Shown piece by piece: positions 1-7,176 of a stretch of 11,787 nucleotides of DNA. Where the stretch lies: contig OMSM01000494.1 in the NCBI GenBank assembly GCA_900313745.1, forward strand, positions 1-11,787. Direction: 5' to 3'. The notes under the pieces are model-generated. The model worked only from the letters and a program-made list of their open reading frames with translations. It did no database searches and was not told the DNA's origin. Both the position numbers and the translations under genes were made by a program. This DNA comes from an uncultured Lachnospiraceae bacterium. GTDB taxonomy: Bacteria; Bacillota; Clostridia; Lachnospirales; Lachnospiraceae. Each line of letters opens with the position of its first letter. Within the stretch, counting starts at the first letter, position 1.

Positions 1-534
1 GCAGTGCTGAAGGCGATGGGGAGGCGCACGAACAGGGCGGAGCTTACGGAGCGCATCGCAAAACTGCGCGCAGCAATGCCGGATATTACCCTCAGGACAA
101 CACTGATTTCCGGTTTCCCCGGGGAGACGGAGGAGGATCACGCGATTCTCGCCGATTTCGTGCGCGGCATGCGTTTTGACCGGCTCGGCGTTTTCACCTA
201 CTCCAGGGAAGCCGGCACTCCCGCTGCCGCGATGAAGCCGCAGATAAAATCCTCTGTGAAGAAAAGCCGGCAGAGGGAGCTCATGCTTATCCAGCAGGAG
301 ATTGCCTTTGAGAATGCAAGGGCGATGAAGGGCAGGGTGCTCGAAGCAATGGTTGAAGGACAGCTCGCCGGCGAAGAGGTATATGTCGCGAGAACCTATA
401 TGGACGCTCCCGACGTCGACGGACTGATGTTCATCGAGACCGGCAGGGAGCTGGTCAGCGGGGAAATTGTGAGGGTGAAGGTCACCGGCTCAAAGGAATA
501 CGACCTCACGGGAAAACTGGTCACGGACAAATGA
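1..534 (+). CDS. rimO: RimO, ribosomal protein S12 methylthiotransferase (3' part)
   Basis: This is the C-terminal 177 residues of a radical-SAM methylthiotransferase; the reading frame is open at base 1, so the gene begins outside the window and the first in-window ATG/GTG is not the true start. RimO adds a methylthio group to an aspartate of ribosomal protein S12 in the cytosol. Visible hallmarks are the end of the radical-SAM domain (LRTTLISGFPGETEED, then FDRLGVFTYSREAGTPAA) and a C-terminal TRAM domain from about visible residue 117 containing DAPDVDG and ending SKEYDLTG. The pattern FDRLGVF.YS.E.GT with DAP.DG is characteristic of RimO rather than MiaB. The N-terminal MTTase domain and the CxxxCxxC cluster are not in the window. 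It ends 13 bases before pgsA and is probably co-transcribed with it. A full RimO is about 440 residues, so roughly 60% is missing upstream. Confidence 0.93.
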   Translation, partial: AVLKAMGRRTNRAELTERIAKLRAAMPDITLRTTLISGFPGETEEDHAILADFVRGMRFDRLGVFTYSREAGTPAAAMKPQIKSSVKKSRQRELMLIQQEIAFENARAMKGRVLEAMVEGQLAGEEVYVARTYMDAPDVDGLMFIETGRELVSGEIVRVKVTGSKEYDLTGKLVTDK

Positions 535-547
535 AGTGGAGGCAGGG

Positions 548-1081
548 ATGAATCTTCCCAATAAACTTACGGTACTTCGCGTGCTGATGATTCCCTTTTT
601 CGTTCTTTTCATGCTGCTGCCTGCCGCGGGAAAGTACGGAAATATCGTCGCGCTTGTCCTCTTTATCGCGGCGAGCCTTACGGATATGCTCGACGGAAAG
701 ATCGCGAGAAAATATAACCTTATTACAGATTTCGGCAAGTTCATGGATCCCCTCGCGGATAAGATGCTTGTTTCCTCGGCGTTGATCTGTCTTGTCGCCC
801 TGGACCGGATCCCCGCGTGGATCGTGATCGTGATCATCTCAAGAGAATTCATCATAAGCGGCTTCCGGCTGATCGCCGCGGACAACGGGGTCGTGATCGC
901 GGCAAGCCGCTGGGGCAAAATCAAGACGGTCTTCCAGATGATCATGGTTATACTGATGATCCTGAACCTTCCCGCACTCTCTGCTGTCACGGACATCGTG
1001 ATGTGGATCGCCCTGATTCTCACCGTTGTGTCCCTGGCCGATTATCTTCTTAAGAACAAGGGGGTGCTGAAAATTGAGTGA
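548..1081 (+). CDS. pgsA: CDP-diacylglycerol--glycerol-3-phosphate 3-phosphatidyltransferase
   Basis: This integral membrane enzyme of 177 residues makes phosphatidylglycerophosphate from CDP-diacylglycerol and glycerol-3-phosphate, the committed step to phosphatidylglycerol and cardiolipin. The CDP-alcohol phosphotransferase motif is complete: D46, D49-G50, A53-R54, G63, D67 and D71 in the D-x2-D-G-x2-A-R-x8-G-x3-D-x3-D spacing. The N-terminus MNLPNKLTVLR and the length fit PgsA. Hydrophobic segments lie near residues 8-25, 32-46, 74-94, 95-110, 127-145 and 148-165. The ATG at 548 is chosen because GGAGG (538-542) sits 5 bases upstream; an in-frame GTG at 536 would lie over that binding site and lacks its own. 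It follows rimO by 13 bases and overlaps the next gene by 8 bases, so these genes form one operon. Confidence 0.95.
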   Translation: MNLPNKLTVLRVLMIPFFVLFMLLPAAGKYGNIVALVLFIAASLTDMLDGKIARKYNLITDFGKFMDPLADKMLVSSALICLVALDRIPAWIVIVIISREFIISGFRLIAADNGVVIAASRWGKIKTVFQMIMVILMILNLPALSAVTDIVMWIALILTVVSLADYLLKNKGVLKIE

Positions 1082-1571
1082 CTGCGGTGCGGCGGAAAAA
1101 CTATTCCATCTCCTTTCCGTAAACAAACTTTCCTTCGCCACGGCGGAGTCCCTCACCTGCGGCCTGATCGCCGCGAAAATGGGGGAGGTGCCCGGTGTGT
1201 CCGGAGTGTATGAGGGAGGGTTTGTCACTTACAGCCCGGAAATGAAGATGAGTGCTCTCGGCGTAAGCGGGGAGACTATACGGAAATACGGGACTGTCAG
1301 CAGGGAATGTGCGGCGGAGATGTGCGCAGGCGCAGCGGAGCGCTCCGGTGCGGACGCCGCGGTCTCGGCGACAGGCAATGCCGGGCCGGACGCTTCCGAG
1401 GGCAAGCCGGTCGGCCTTGTCTATATCGGTGTCTTCCTTAACGGAAGGGTAAGCGTTAAGGAGTACCGCTTTGAGGGCAGCAGGCCTCAGGTGAGGGAAG
1501 CTGCGGCGGAGAGGGCACTGCTTGATGCTGCCGGCATGATCGGAATTGAATGCGGCGGAGAAATAGTGTAG
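1074..1571 (+). CDS. pncC: CinA C-terminal domain protein, PncC-type nicotinamide-nucleotide amidase
   Basis: This 165-residue protein is a stand-alone CinA C-terminal domain. Members of the family hydrolyse nicotinamide mononucleotide to nicotinic acid mononucleotide and ammonia, a pyridine nucleotide salvage step in the cytosol. Family motifs are in order: ATAESLTCGLIA (22-33), VPGVSGVYEGGFVTYS (39-54), the GTVSRE segment (73-78), TGNAGPDASEGKPVG (100-114) and the F.GSR segment (133-137). S43, Y53 and K58 fit the Ser/Tyr/Lys trio proposed as catalytic. The second Gly of the usual AES.TGG motif region is preceded by Cys here (TCG). The start is a TTG at 1074, with AAGGGGG (1058-1064) 9 bases upstream and an 8-base overlap with pgsA, suggesting translational coupling. 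Unlike full-length CinA (about 410 residues), the N-terminal MoCF-like (COG1058) domain is absent, as in E. coli PncC. The enzyme activity is inferred from the family. Confidence 0.85.
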   Translation: MSDCGAAEKLFHLLSVNKLSFATAESLTCGLIAAKMGEVPGVSGVYEGGFVTYSPEMKMSALGVSGETIRKYGTVSRECAAEMCAGAAERSGADAAVSATGNAGPDASEGKPVGLVYIGVFLNGRVSVKEYRFEGSRPQVREAAAERALLDAAGMIGIECGGEIV

Positions 1572-1574
1572 AAT
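1546..1574 (+). promoter_or_regulatory. Candidate sigma-A promoter for gpmI
   Basis: TTGAAT (1546-1551) and TAGAAT (1569-1574) are spaced by 17 bases, and each matches the consensus at most positions. They overlap the last codons and stop of the amidase gene and lie about 100 bases upstream of gpmI. This would start transcription near 1581. It is a sequence match only. Confidence 0.4.
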
Positions 1575-1615
1575 ACCTGCGGTGCCGGTCCGGGCACTGA
1601 TTAAGCCAGCCGGAT

Positions 1616-1648
1616 CTGCCGGGATGCATCTCTGTATGCCGCCGGCAG
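1616..1648 (+). other. Stem-loop in the gpmI leader
   Basis: CTGCCGG (1616-1622) pairs perfectly with CCGGCAG (1642-1648). Inside it, GCAT (1626-1629) pairs with ATGC (1636-1639) around a 6-base loop. It ends 13 bases before the gpmI ribosome binding site (GGAGG, 1662-1666). No T-run follows, so it is not a normal intrinsic terminator; it may stabilise the mRNA or affect translation. Confidence 0.5.
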
Positions 1649-1671
1649 TCGATTTCTGAATGGAGGAACGG

Positions 1672-3213
1672 ATGAACTACAGACCTATCGTACTGATGAT
1701 TCTTGACGGATACGGCCTCTCCGATATCCCGGAGCACAATGCTGTCGCGGAGGCAAATACCCCCGTAATGGACAGCCTTATGGCTGATTATCCTTTCGTG
1801 AAGGGGTATGCAAGCGGAATGGCGGTCGGCCTCCCCGACGGCCAGATGGGCAACTCCGAGGTCGGTCACCTCAATATGGGCGCCGGCCGCATCGTCTACC
1901 AGGAGCTCACCAGGATCACCAAGGAGATCCAGGACGGCGTGTTCTTTGAGAACAAAGAGCTTCTGGACGCCATTAATAACTGCAAAGAGAACAATTCCGA
2001 TCTTCATCTCTACGGACTCCTGTCCGACGGCGGCGTGCACAGCCACAACACGCATCTTTACGCGCTTATCGAGATGGCGAAGAGAAACGGGCTTGACAGG
2101 GTATATGTGCACTGCTTCCTGGACGGCCGCGACACGCCTCCGAAGAGCGGTGTGGATTATATCGACCAGCTCGAGGAGGAGATGAAGAAGATCGGCGTCG
2201 GCAGCATCGCCACCATCAGCGGACGCTACTACGCCATGGACCGGGACAACAACTACGACCGGATCGAGTACGCGTACAATGCACTGACGAAGGGCGAGGG
2301 CGTGACGGCAGCTTCCGCGCACGAGGCGATCATCCAGTCCTATGACAAGGACGAGACCGACGAGTTCGTCCGTCCGACCGTTATTCTTAAGGACGGCGCT
2401 CCTACAGCGACGATCAAGAACGGCGATTCCATTGTGTTCTTCAATTTCCGTCCCGACCGCGCGAGGGAGATCACCCACTGCTTCTGCGATGACGAGTTCA
2501 CGAAGTTCGACCGCGGAGAGAGAATTAAGACTACCTACGTCTGCTTTGCGGACTATGATCCTCTCATCCTGAACAAAGAGGTTGCTTTTAAGAAGATCGA
2601 GGTGACCAATACCTTCGGCGAGTATCTTGCTGCCCACGGGATGAAGCAGGCAAGGATCGCCGAGACCGAGAAATATGCCCATGTCACGTTCTTCTTTAAC
2701 GGCGGAGTGGAGAAGGCCAATGAGGGCGAAGACCGCATCCTCGTCAATTCTCCAAAGGACGTTGCGACCTATGACCTCAAGCCCCAGATGAGCGCGTACG
2801 AGGTCTGCGACCGGCTGGTGGAAGCAATTACGGGCGGGAAGTACGACGTGGTGATCTGCAATTTTGCCAATCCGGACATGGTCGGCCACACCGGAGTAGA
2901 GAAGGCGGCAATCAAGGCCGTGGAGGTCGTCGACGAGTGCGTCGGGAGGGCAATTGATGCCGTGAAGAAGGTAGGCGGAGCCGCCTTTATCTGCGCTGAC
3001 CACGGCAACTGCGAGAAGCTCGTGGATTATGAGACCGGGGCCCCTTATACCGCGCATACCACCAATCCGGTTCCCTTCATTCTTGTCAACTATGACAAGG
3101 GCGTAGGCCTCAGGGAGAACGGCGTGCTTGCGGACATCGTCCCCACCCTTATTGAGATGATGGGAATGGAGCAGCCTGCCGAGATGACCGGCAAATCACT
3201 GCTTGTCCACTGA
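1672..3213 (+). CDS. gpmI: 2,3-bisphosphoglycerate-independent phosphoglycerate mutase
   Basis: This 513-residue cytosolic enzyme interconverts 3- and 2-phosphoglycerate in glycolysis and gluconeogenesis, using two manganese ions and a phosphoserine intermediate. The catalytic serine is S62 in GQMGNSEVGHLNMGAGR (58-73). Other family residues are visible: D12, H123 (GGVHSH), R153 (DGRDTPP), R185 and R191, the NFRPDRARE loop (258-266), K334, D402/H406 (PDMVGHTG), D443/H444 (ADHGN) and H462. The length is that of the bacterial family (about 510) and nothing is missing. The ATG at 1672 is chosen because GGAGG (1662-1666) lies 5 bases upstream and MNYRPIVLMILDGYG matches the family N-terminus; an in-frame ATG at 1660 overlaps this site. 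It appears monocistronic, with its own candidate promoter and a strong terminator. In many clostridia it is followed by eno and secG; here secG lies 3.9 kb downstream and eno is not in the window. Confidence 0.98.
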   Translation: MNYRPIVLMILDGYGLSDIPEHNAVAEANTPVMDSLMADYPFVKGYASGMAVGLPDGQMGNSEVGHLNMGAGRIVYQELTRITKEIQDGVFFENKELLDAINNCKENNSDLHLYGLLSDGGVHSHNTHLYALIEMAKRNGLDRVYVHCFLDGRDTPPKSGVDYIDQLEEEMKKIGVGSIATISGRYYAMDRDNNYDRIEYAYNALTKGEGVTAASAHEAIIQSYDKDETDEFVRPTVILKDGAPTATIKNGDSIVFFNFRPDRAREITHCFCDDEFTKFDRGERIKTTYVCFADYDPLILNKEVAFKKIEVTNTFGEYLAAHGMKQARIAETEKYAHVTFFFNGGVEKANEGEDRILVNSPKDVATYDLKPQMSAYEVCDRLVEAITGGKYDVVICNFANPDMVGHTGVEKAAIKAVEVVDECVGRAIDAVKKVGGAAFICADHGNCEKLVDYETGAPYTAHTTNPVPFILVNYDKGVGLRENGVLADIVPTLIEMMGMEQPAEMTGKSLLVH

Positions 3214-3269
3214 TATTCCCGGATAATCCTGAGGCACATGTACAGCGTGTCCTGAGACATCAGACACCG

Positions 3270-3305
3270 GCCCCCTGCGGAGTGATCCTCCGCAGGGGGC
3301 TTTTT
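3270..3305 (+). terminator. Intrinsic terminator of gpmI
   Basis: A perfect 13-bp GC-rich stem (3270-3282 with 3288-3300) closes a 5-base loop and is followed by TTTTT (3301-3305). It lies 56 bases after the gpmI stop codon and insulates gpmI from the downstream transporter operon. Confidence 0.95.
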
Positions 3306-3338
3306 GCGCGTCAGCAATTGGGCCATGCCCGTATTCGT

Positions 3339-3367
3339 TTGACATGCATACCAAACCATAGTATATT
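3339..3367 (+). promoter_or_regulatory. Sigma-A promoter of the GntR-ABC operon
   Basis: TTGACA (3339-3344) is a perfect -35 box and TATATT (3362-3367) a near-perfect -10 box, with the optimal 17-base spacer. Transcription should begin near 3374, inside the inverted repeat described next, about 100 bases before the regulator gene. The promoter is strong by sequence, which implies the operon is normally held down by repression. Confidence 0.85.
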
Positions 3368-3370
3368 AAC

Positions 3371-3391
3371 TGTATTAGTTCAAGTAATACA
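3371..3391 (+). promoter_or_regulatory. Inverted-repeat operator, probably for the GntR/YtrA repressor
   Basis: TGTATTA (3371-3377) and TAATACA (3385-3391) form a perfect 7-bp inverted repeat around a 7-base centre that is itself nearly symmetric (GTTCAAG). It starts 3 bases after the -10 box and covers the expected transcription start, where a bound dimer would block RNA polymerase. GntR-family repressors bind such palindromes and YtrA-type regulators commonly control their own operon; assignment to this regulator is inferred from position. Confidence 0.65.
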
Positions 3392-3470
3392 CCTAACCGC
3401 AGCGTCCGCGGAACATACGGCAGGGTGCCTTGCAAAATGAACCGCGATGACCGCAGGATCAGGACAGACA

Positions 3471-3830
3471 ATGATTAATCTGGACTACAGGGACAGCCGC
3501 CCTATCTACGAGCAGATTGTGGAGGGAATGAAGAAGCTGATTCTGAAGGGAGTTCTCCTTCCCGACGAGCAGCTTCCGTCCGTGCGCTCGCTTGCAATGG
3601 ATCTTTCCACCAATCCCAATACAGTGCAGAAATCCTACGCCGAGCTGGAGCGGCAGGGGTATATTTACACGGTCAAGGGAAGAGGCAATTTCGTCAGCGG
3701 GGACAGGGATCTCCGGGAACTGATGAAGAGGGAGATCATCGGGAGTATCGGAACTCTGCTTAAGGAAGCCGCCGATCTGGGATTTGACCGCTCGGAAATT
3801 CTCTCGGAACTGGAGGACAGCAATGATTGA
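3471..3830 (+). CDS. GntR-family transcriptional regulator, YtrA subfamily
   Basis: This 119-residue DNA-binding protein has an N-terminal winged helix-turn-helix (about residues 9-76: RPIYEQI, LPSVRSLAMDLSTNPNTVQK, YAELERQGYIYTVKGRGNFV) and only about 43 C-terminal residues for dimerisation. No effector-binding domain is present, which is the mark of the YtrA subfamily. Such proteins usually repress an adjacent ABC transporter operon, often relieved by cell-wall-active compounds; the inducer here is unknown. The ATG at 3471 is chosen because AGGA (3461-3464) is 6 bases upstream and MINLDYRDSRPIYEQ matches the family start; an ATG at 3447 would add eight residues without a clear binding site. 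It overlaps the ATPase gene by 8 bases, indicating translational coupling. It lies behind a strong promoter with an inverted repeat, consistent with autoregulation. Confidence 0.93.
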   Translation: MINLDYRDSRPIYEQIVEGMKKLILKGVLLPDEQLPSVRSLAMDLSTNPNTVQKSYAELERQGYIYTVKGRGNFVSGDRDLRELMKREIIGSIGTLLKEAADLGFDRSEILSELEDSND

Positions 3831-4728
3831 GACTATCGGAGTGACCAAGATATTTGACCGTGTCACCGCGGTGAACAAGGTCTCACTGACAATAAAGGAC
3901 GGCGAGGTATTCGGACTTGTCGGGACCAACGGCGCAGGGAAGAGCACCCTGATGAGAATGATCTGCGGCGTCTATGCCCCGGACGGGGGAGAAGTGCTCG
4001 TCGACGGTACCCCGGTGTATGACAGCCCGGAGATCAAAGAGCAGGTCTTTTTTATTCCGGATGAGCCGTATTTCTTTCCCAACGCCTCAGCGGAGGACAT
4101 GAGAGATTACTACCGGGGAATCTACAGGCACTTCAGCAGTGCCGGATTTGACAGGATGATAAGAGATTTCGGCCTTAATCCTCAGGGAAGGATCAGCCAC
4201 TATTCCAAGGGCATGAAGAAGCAGCTCTCTGTCCTTCTCGGGATCTCCGCAGGGACGAAGTATCTGCTCTGCGATGAGACCTTTGACGGGCTGGACCCGG
4301 TGATGCGCCAGGGAGTGAAGAGCCTTTTCGCCTCGAATATGTCGGAAAGAGGGCTCACCCCGGTCATCAGTTCCCACAATCTGCGGGAACTGGAGGATAT
4401 CTGCGATCATGTAGGCCTGCTCCACAAAGGAGGGGTGCTGCTTTCGGAGAATATCGAGAACATGAAGCTGAATACCTCCAAGGTTCAGTGCGTTTTTTCA
4501 TCGGAGGCAGAGGAGCAGGAAATTCTTAAGGAACTCGATGTCCTCACCCATGAGAAAAGGGGCCGCCTGCATACGATTACACTTAAGGGCGGCAGAGAGG
4601 AGACGGAAGCGAAATTCCGCAGTGCATGCCCTGTGTTTTTCGAAATTCTCCCGCTTACCCTGGAGGAAGTTTTTATCAGCGAGACGGAGGTCGCCGGATA
4701 TGATGTCAAGAAATTCATCCTCGACTGA
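3823..4728 (+). CDS. ABC transporter ATP-binding protein (YtrB-like)
   Basis: This 301-residue cytoplasmic nucleotide-binding protein powers the membrane partner encoded next. Walker A is GTNGAGKST (34-42), the signature is YSKGMKKQ (127-134, replacing the usual LSGGQ), Walker B with catalytic glutamate is YLLCDE (147-152) followed by the D-loop GLD, and the switch histidine is H185 (SSHNLRE). The Q-loop glutamine is not evident: the segment reads FFIPDEPYFF (76-85). This divergence is common in the YtrB/EcsA-like exporters associated with YtrA regulators. Residues about 207-301 form a C-terminal extension rich in charged residues. The ATG at 3823 is preceded by GGAGG (3812-3816) at 6 bases and overlaps the regulator by 8 bases. 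The 3' end overlaps the permease gene by 29 bases. The substrate cannot be told from sequence. Confidence 0.94.
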   Translation: MIETIGVTKIFDRVTAVNKVSLTIKDGEVFGLVGTNGAGKSTLMRMICGVYAPDGGEVLVDGTPVYDSPEIKEQVFFIPDEPYFFPNASAEDMRDYYRGIYRHFSSAGFDRMIRDFGLNPQGRISHYSKGMKKQLSVLLGISAGTKYLLCDETFDGLDPVMRQGVKSLFASNMSERGLTPVISSHNLRELEDICDHVGLLHKGGVLLSENIENMKLNTSKVQCVFSSEAEEQEILKELDVLTHEKRGRLHTITLKGGREETEAKFRSACPVFFEILPLTLEEVFISETEVAGYDVKKFILD

Positions 4729-6988
4729 TTCCAGAAACTACATGAGGACAAGTTTTGCGGCGAGACAGGCGGAGCTCACCAGAAGGAGGCTGTGGCCTGC
4801 CGCACTTTCGGCGGTATTCTTCCTGCTTTACTATCCCGTCGCCGGTATTCTGATCATCGCCAGGGGGGAAAACAATGCTGTGCGCTACGGGCTCGGTGCA
4901 GCGCGTGCCAGGCAGAACATCCTCCATACCCTGGATGCACTCGGCGGTATCGGGGGCATTTCCTGGATTGCTGTCGTTGGGCTTGCCGTTCTTCTGGGCC
5001 TTACGGGGTATGCATGGCTTGACAGCCGGGTTCAGATTGATTTCTATGAGAGCCAGCCGGTGTCCAGGTCCGTGAGGTTTTTTGACGTCTTTATCAACTG
5101 CCTCCTCATCATGCTGCTGCCCGGCGCGTTGAGCCTTGGGCTGTATTTCACGGCCGTCGCGGCAATGGGCTATCTGGAAACCGCGCTTCTTTATTCTGCG
5201 CTCTATGCTTTCGCGAGGCTGATTCTGCTGTTTCTCGCCGTGCTGGCAGTCACGGTTCTGTCCGTTATGCTCTCAGGCAATCTTGTCGTGGCGTTTATCC
5301 TCACCTTGATCTTCCTGCTCTACGAGATTGCTGCATGCCTTATAATGAGCAGCTACGGCCCGATGTTTTTCGCGACCTGGAGCGAGGAGAGGGGAGTGCT
5401 CAGCCTGAAGCTTCCGCCGCTTGCCAATCATCTCAGCTATCTTATGCTCGATAAGGAGGTCTACCCTTCCTATTTCCGCGGCATTTACAGCAGTCCTGTG
5501 CAAAACTTAAGAGACGCGGCAAATACTTTGTTTGTCCGTGATCTTTGCACCTTCGCCGTCTTTGCCGCAGTCCTTATGACTGCCTGGGGGCTCTACCGGT
5601 ACAGGAAGAATGAGCACGCCGGGATGAGCGTGATCAGCCCTGCAGTCAGGGTGATCCTGAAGGTTATGGTCTCCGTGCTTGGCGCGCTGCTCTGCGGGCT
5701 CATTCTCAGTGAGCTCTTTGAGTACGGAAGGTCCGGCGGAAGAACGCTTACGGTGATTATGGTCTGCGGAATTCTCTTCGGGGCAGCGGCGGCCGGGCTT
5801 GTCACGGAATCCGTTTACCAGCAGAACTTCCGCGGTATGTTCAGGAACGCGTGGACCCTGGCCTTATCCGGAATTCTCTCCGTACTGATCTTTGCCGCGT
5901 ACAAGAACGATGTTTTCGGATATGACCGCTACATCCCCGCGGCGGACCAGGTGGAGAGTGCCGCAGTGATCGCTTATCCGGAGATCGACGGCAGTTATTA
6001 TGACGGATCAGGAAGAGATGTTTCATATGATGAGTTTGTGAGAGACAATATGTTCCTTGAAGACATCGGGGCGGTCATTGAGCTGGCTGAGTCCGCAATG
6101 CCTTATACGGTGAGCCTTAAGGAGGAGATAAACTCCGGCATGTACTATCCCGACAACAGCAGGCGGATTACCGTACTGTACAGGATGAAGGACGGCAGGG
6201 TGAAGCAGCGAAGCGTAAGCGTTCCGGAGGATATCGATGAGAAGATAATGAACCGTATCCTCGGTTCGGACGAGTACCGGATGAACATGAGCATGGCAGG
6301 ACATGAGGACACAATTCTTGAGAATACTTCCCCGGGATGGATGTCCTTTGAGGTGGGTTATGGAGCAGCTTCAGGGGATGAAGCGGATTATGAGGACTTC
6401 ATCGAGGCCTACAGAAATGACCTCCGGTCCTATGATTACACACTGGCTTCCGGCGGAGATGTCGCGGGTTATTTCACTGTCGAGCGCAGGTTGAACGCCA
6501 GTTCCGGATCAGTGTTCCTGTCCTATCCCGTCTATGCGGAATATGGGGAGTCGCTTCAGTTCCTCAAGGATCACGGCCTGTATCTGCCTCCGAAGCTCTC
6601 CGCGGAAAACATTGAAACTGTAGTTATTACGAACAGCCATTATGATGAATTAAGGGAGAGGGAGATGGCCGCGGCGTTCGATGAACCCGGGGCGGACCTA
6701 ATGACAGTGAAGACGGCGGAATACCGTGAACCGGAGAAGATTGCGGCTGTCCTTGAAGCCTGCGCGTTCGATACCAGGCGCTGTCCGTGGGATGCGCGGG
6801 AATTTGACCGTAATTATGACGTCATGCTGGAGGTGGCGGAAGGAACGGAGCTTTACCGGAATTCCAGGTCGGATTGGGAAAAGAGCAGCTACGGATACCG
6901 GGAGTACGGCATAAAGACGATTTACGTCTCCCTGATCAGCGGCAAGGTTCCGGAATTCGTTAAGGAGGACACGGCTCTGGATTCATGA
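4700..6988 (+). CDS. ABC-2-type permease with large C-terminal extracytoplasmic domain
   Basis: This 762-residue membrane protein is the likely permease partner of the preceding ATPase. Hydrophobic segments lie near residues 33-53, 87-106, 128-150, 166-190, 192-214, 281-299, 318-338, 350-370 and 384-402. With Arg-rich residues 22-30 on the inside, nine spans put the C-terminal region (about 403-762) outside the membrane. After the second span the segment FYESQPVSRSVRFF (115-128) resembles the cytoplasmic coupling motif of ABC-2 permeases (FY.S.PVSR). The soluble tail, rich in Asp, Glu, Tyr and Ser, begins YDRYIPAADQVES and resembles the DUF6449-type tail seen on some clostridial permeases of YtrA operons; I am only moderately sure of that name. 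The start is the first of two adjacent ATGs (4700, 4703), 9 bases after GGAGG (4686-4690); an ATG at 4742 has no binding site. No terminator is evident after it. The exported compound is unknown. Confidence 0.85.
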   Translation: MMSRNSSSTDSRNYMRTSFAARQAELTRRRLWPAALSAVFFLLYYPVAGILIIARGENNAVRYGLGAARARQNILHTLDALGGIGGISWIAVVGLAVLLGLTGYAWLDSRVQIDFYESQPVSRSVRFFDVFINCLLIMLLPGALSLGLYFTAVAAMGYLETALLYSALYAFARLILLFLAVLAVTVLSVMLSGNLVVAFILTLIFLLYEIAACLIMSSYGPMFFATWSEERGVLSLKLPPLANHLSYLMLDKEVYPSYFRGIYSSPVQNLRDAANTLFVRDLCTFAVFAAVLMTAWGLYRYRKNEHAGMSVISPAVRVILKVMVSVLGALLCGLILSELFEYGRSGGRTLTVIMVCGILFGAAAAGLVTESVYQQNFRGMFRNAWTLALSGILSVLIFAAYKNDVFGYDRYIPAADQVESAAVIAYPEIDGSYYDGSGRDVSYDEFVRDNMFLEDIGAVIELAESAMPYTVSLKEEINSGMYYPDNSRRITVLYRMKDGRVKQRSVSVPEDIDEKIMNRILGSDEYRMNMSMAGHEDTILENTSPGWMSFEVGYGAASGDEADYEDFIEAYRNDLRSYDYTLASGGDVAGYFTVERRLNASSGSVFLSYPVYAEYGESLQFLKDHGLYLPPKLSAENIETVVITNSHYDELREREMAAAFDEPGADLMTVKTAEYREPEKIAAVLEACAFDTRRCPWDAREFDRNYDVMLEVAEGTELYRNSRSDWEKSSYGYREYGIKTIYVSLISGKVPEFVKEDTALDS

Positions 6989-7034
6989 CAGGCGGGAGGC
7001 GGAAATCCTCTGAAAGATGTGGAACGGAAACTGC

Positions 7035-7063
7035 TTGTCAACGGGAAACGGCTGTGTTATGAT
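7035..7063 (+). promoter_or_regulatory. Sigma-A promoter for secG (extended -10)
   Basis: TTGTCA (7035-7040) and TATGAT (7058-7063) are spaced by 17 bases, and TGT immediately precedes the -10, forming an extended -10 element. Transcription should start near 7070, giving a leader of about 107 bases ahead of secG. Confidence 0.75.
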
Positions 7064-7074
7064 ATCTAGCGTTC

Positions 7075-7156
7075 ATGCGGCAGAGGTGCTTCCGCCGCAT
7101 CTGGCAGAAAATAATCTGGAGCGTTTTTCCGGCAAGGGATGGAAGAGCCGGAGAAA
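7075..7156 (+). other. Two stem-loops in the secG leader
   Basis: ATGCGGC (7075-7081) pairs with GCCGCAT (7094-7100). Further on, TTTTTCCGGC (7124-7133) pairs with GCCGGAGAAA (7147-7156) with one G-T pair around a 13-base purine-rich loop. The second ends 10 bases before the GAGG binding site of secG. They fall wholly in the predicted 5' untranslated region. No known riboswitch is recognised. Confidence 0.5.
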
Positions 7157-7176
7157 TGCGTGAAATGAGGCGAAAC

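Noticed and set aside
1456..3057. A 533-codon open frame on the minus strand
   Set aside because: It lies antisense to the well-supported gpmI gene, has no family-like motifs and arises from the GC-biased third positions of the real gene.
3392..3470. Small hairpins such as GGCA-GGG-TGCC in the GntR gene leader
   Set aside because: The stems are only 4 bp and could easily occur by chance.
4538..4699. N-terminal extension of the permease frame by 54 codons
   Set aside because: It lies inside the ATPase gene, encodes a basic non-hydrophobic stretch and has no ribosome binding site; GGAGG at 4686-4690 supports the start at 4700.
7075..7176. N-terminal extension of SecG by 34 residues
   Set aside because: SecG starts directly with its first membrane helix; the extension lies in a structured leader and is not conserved in the family.
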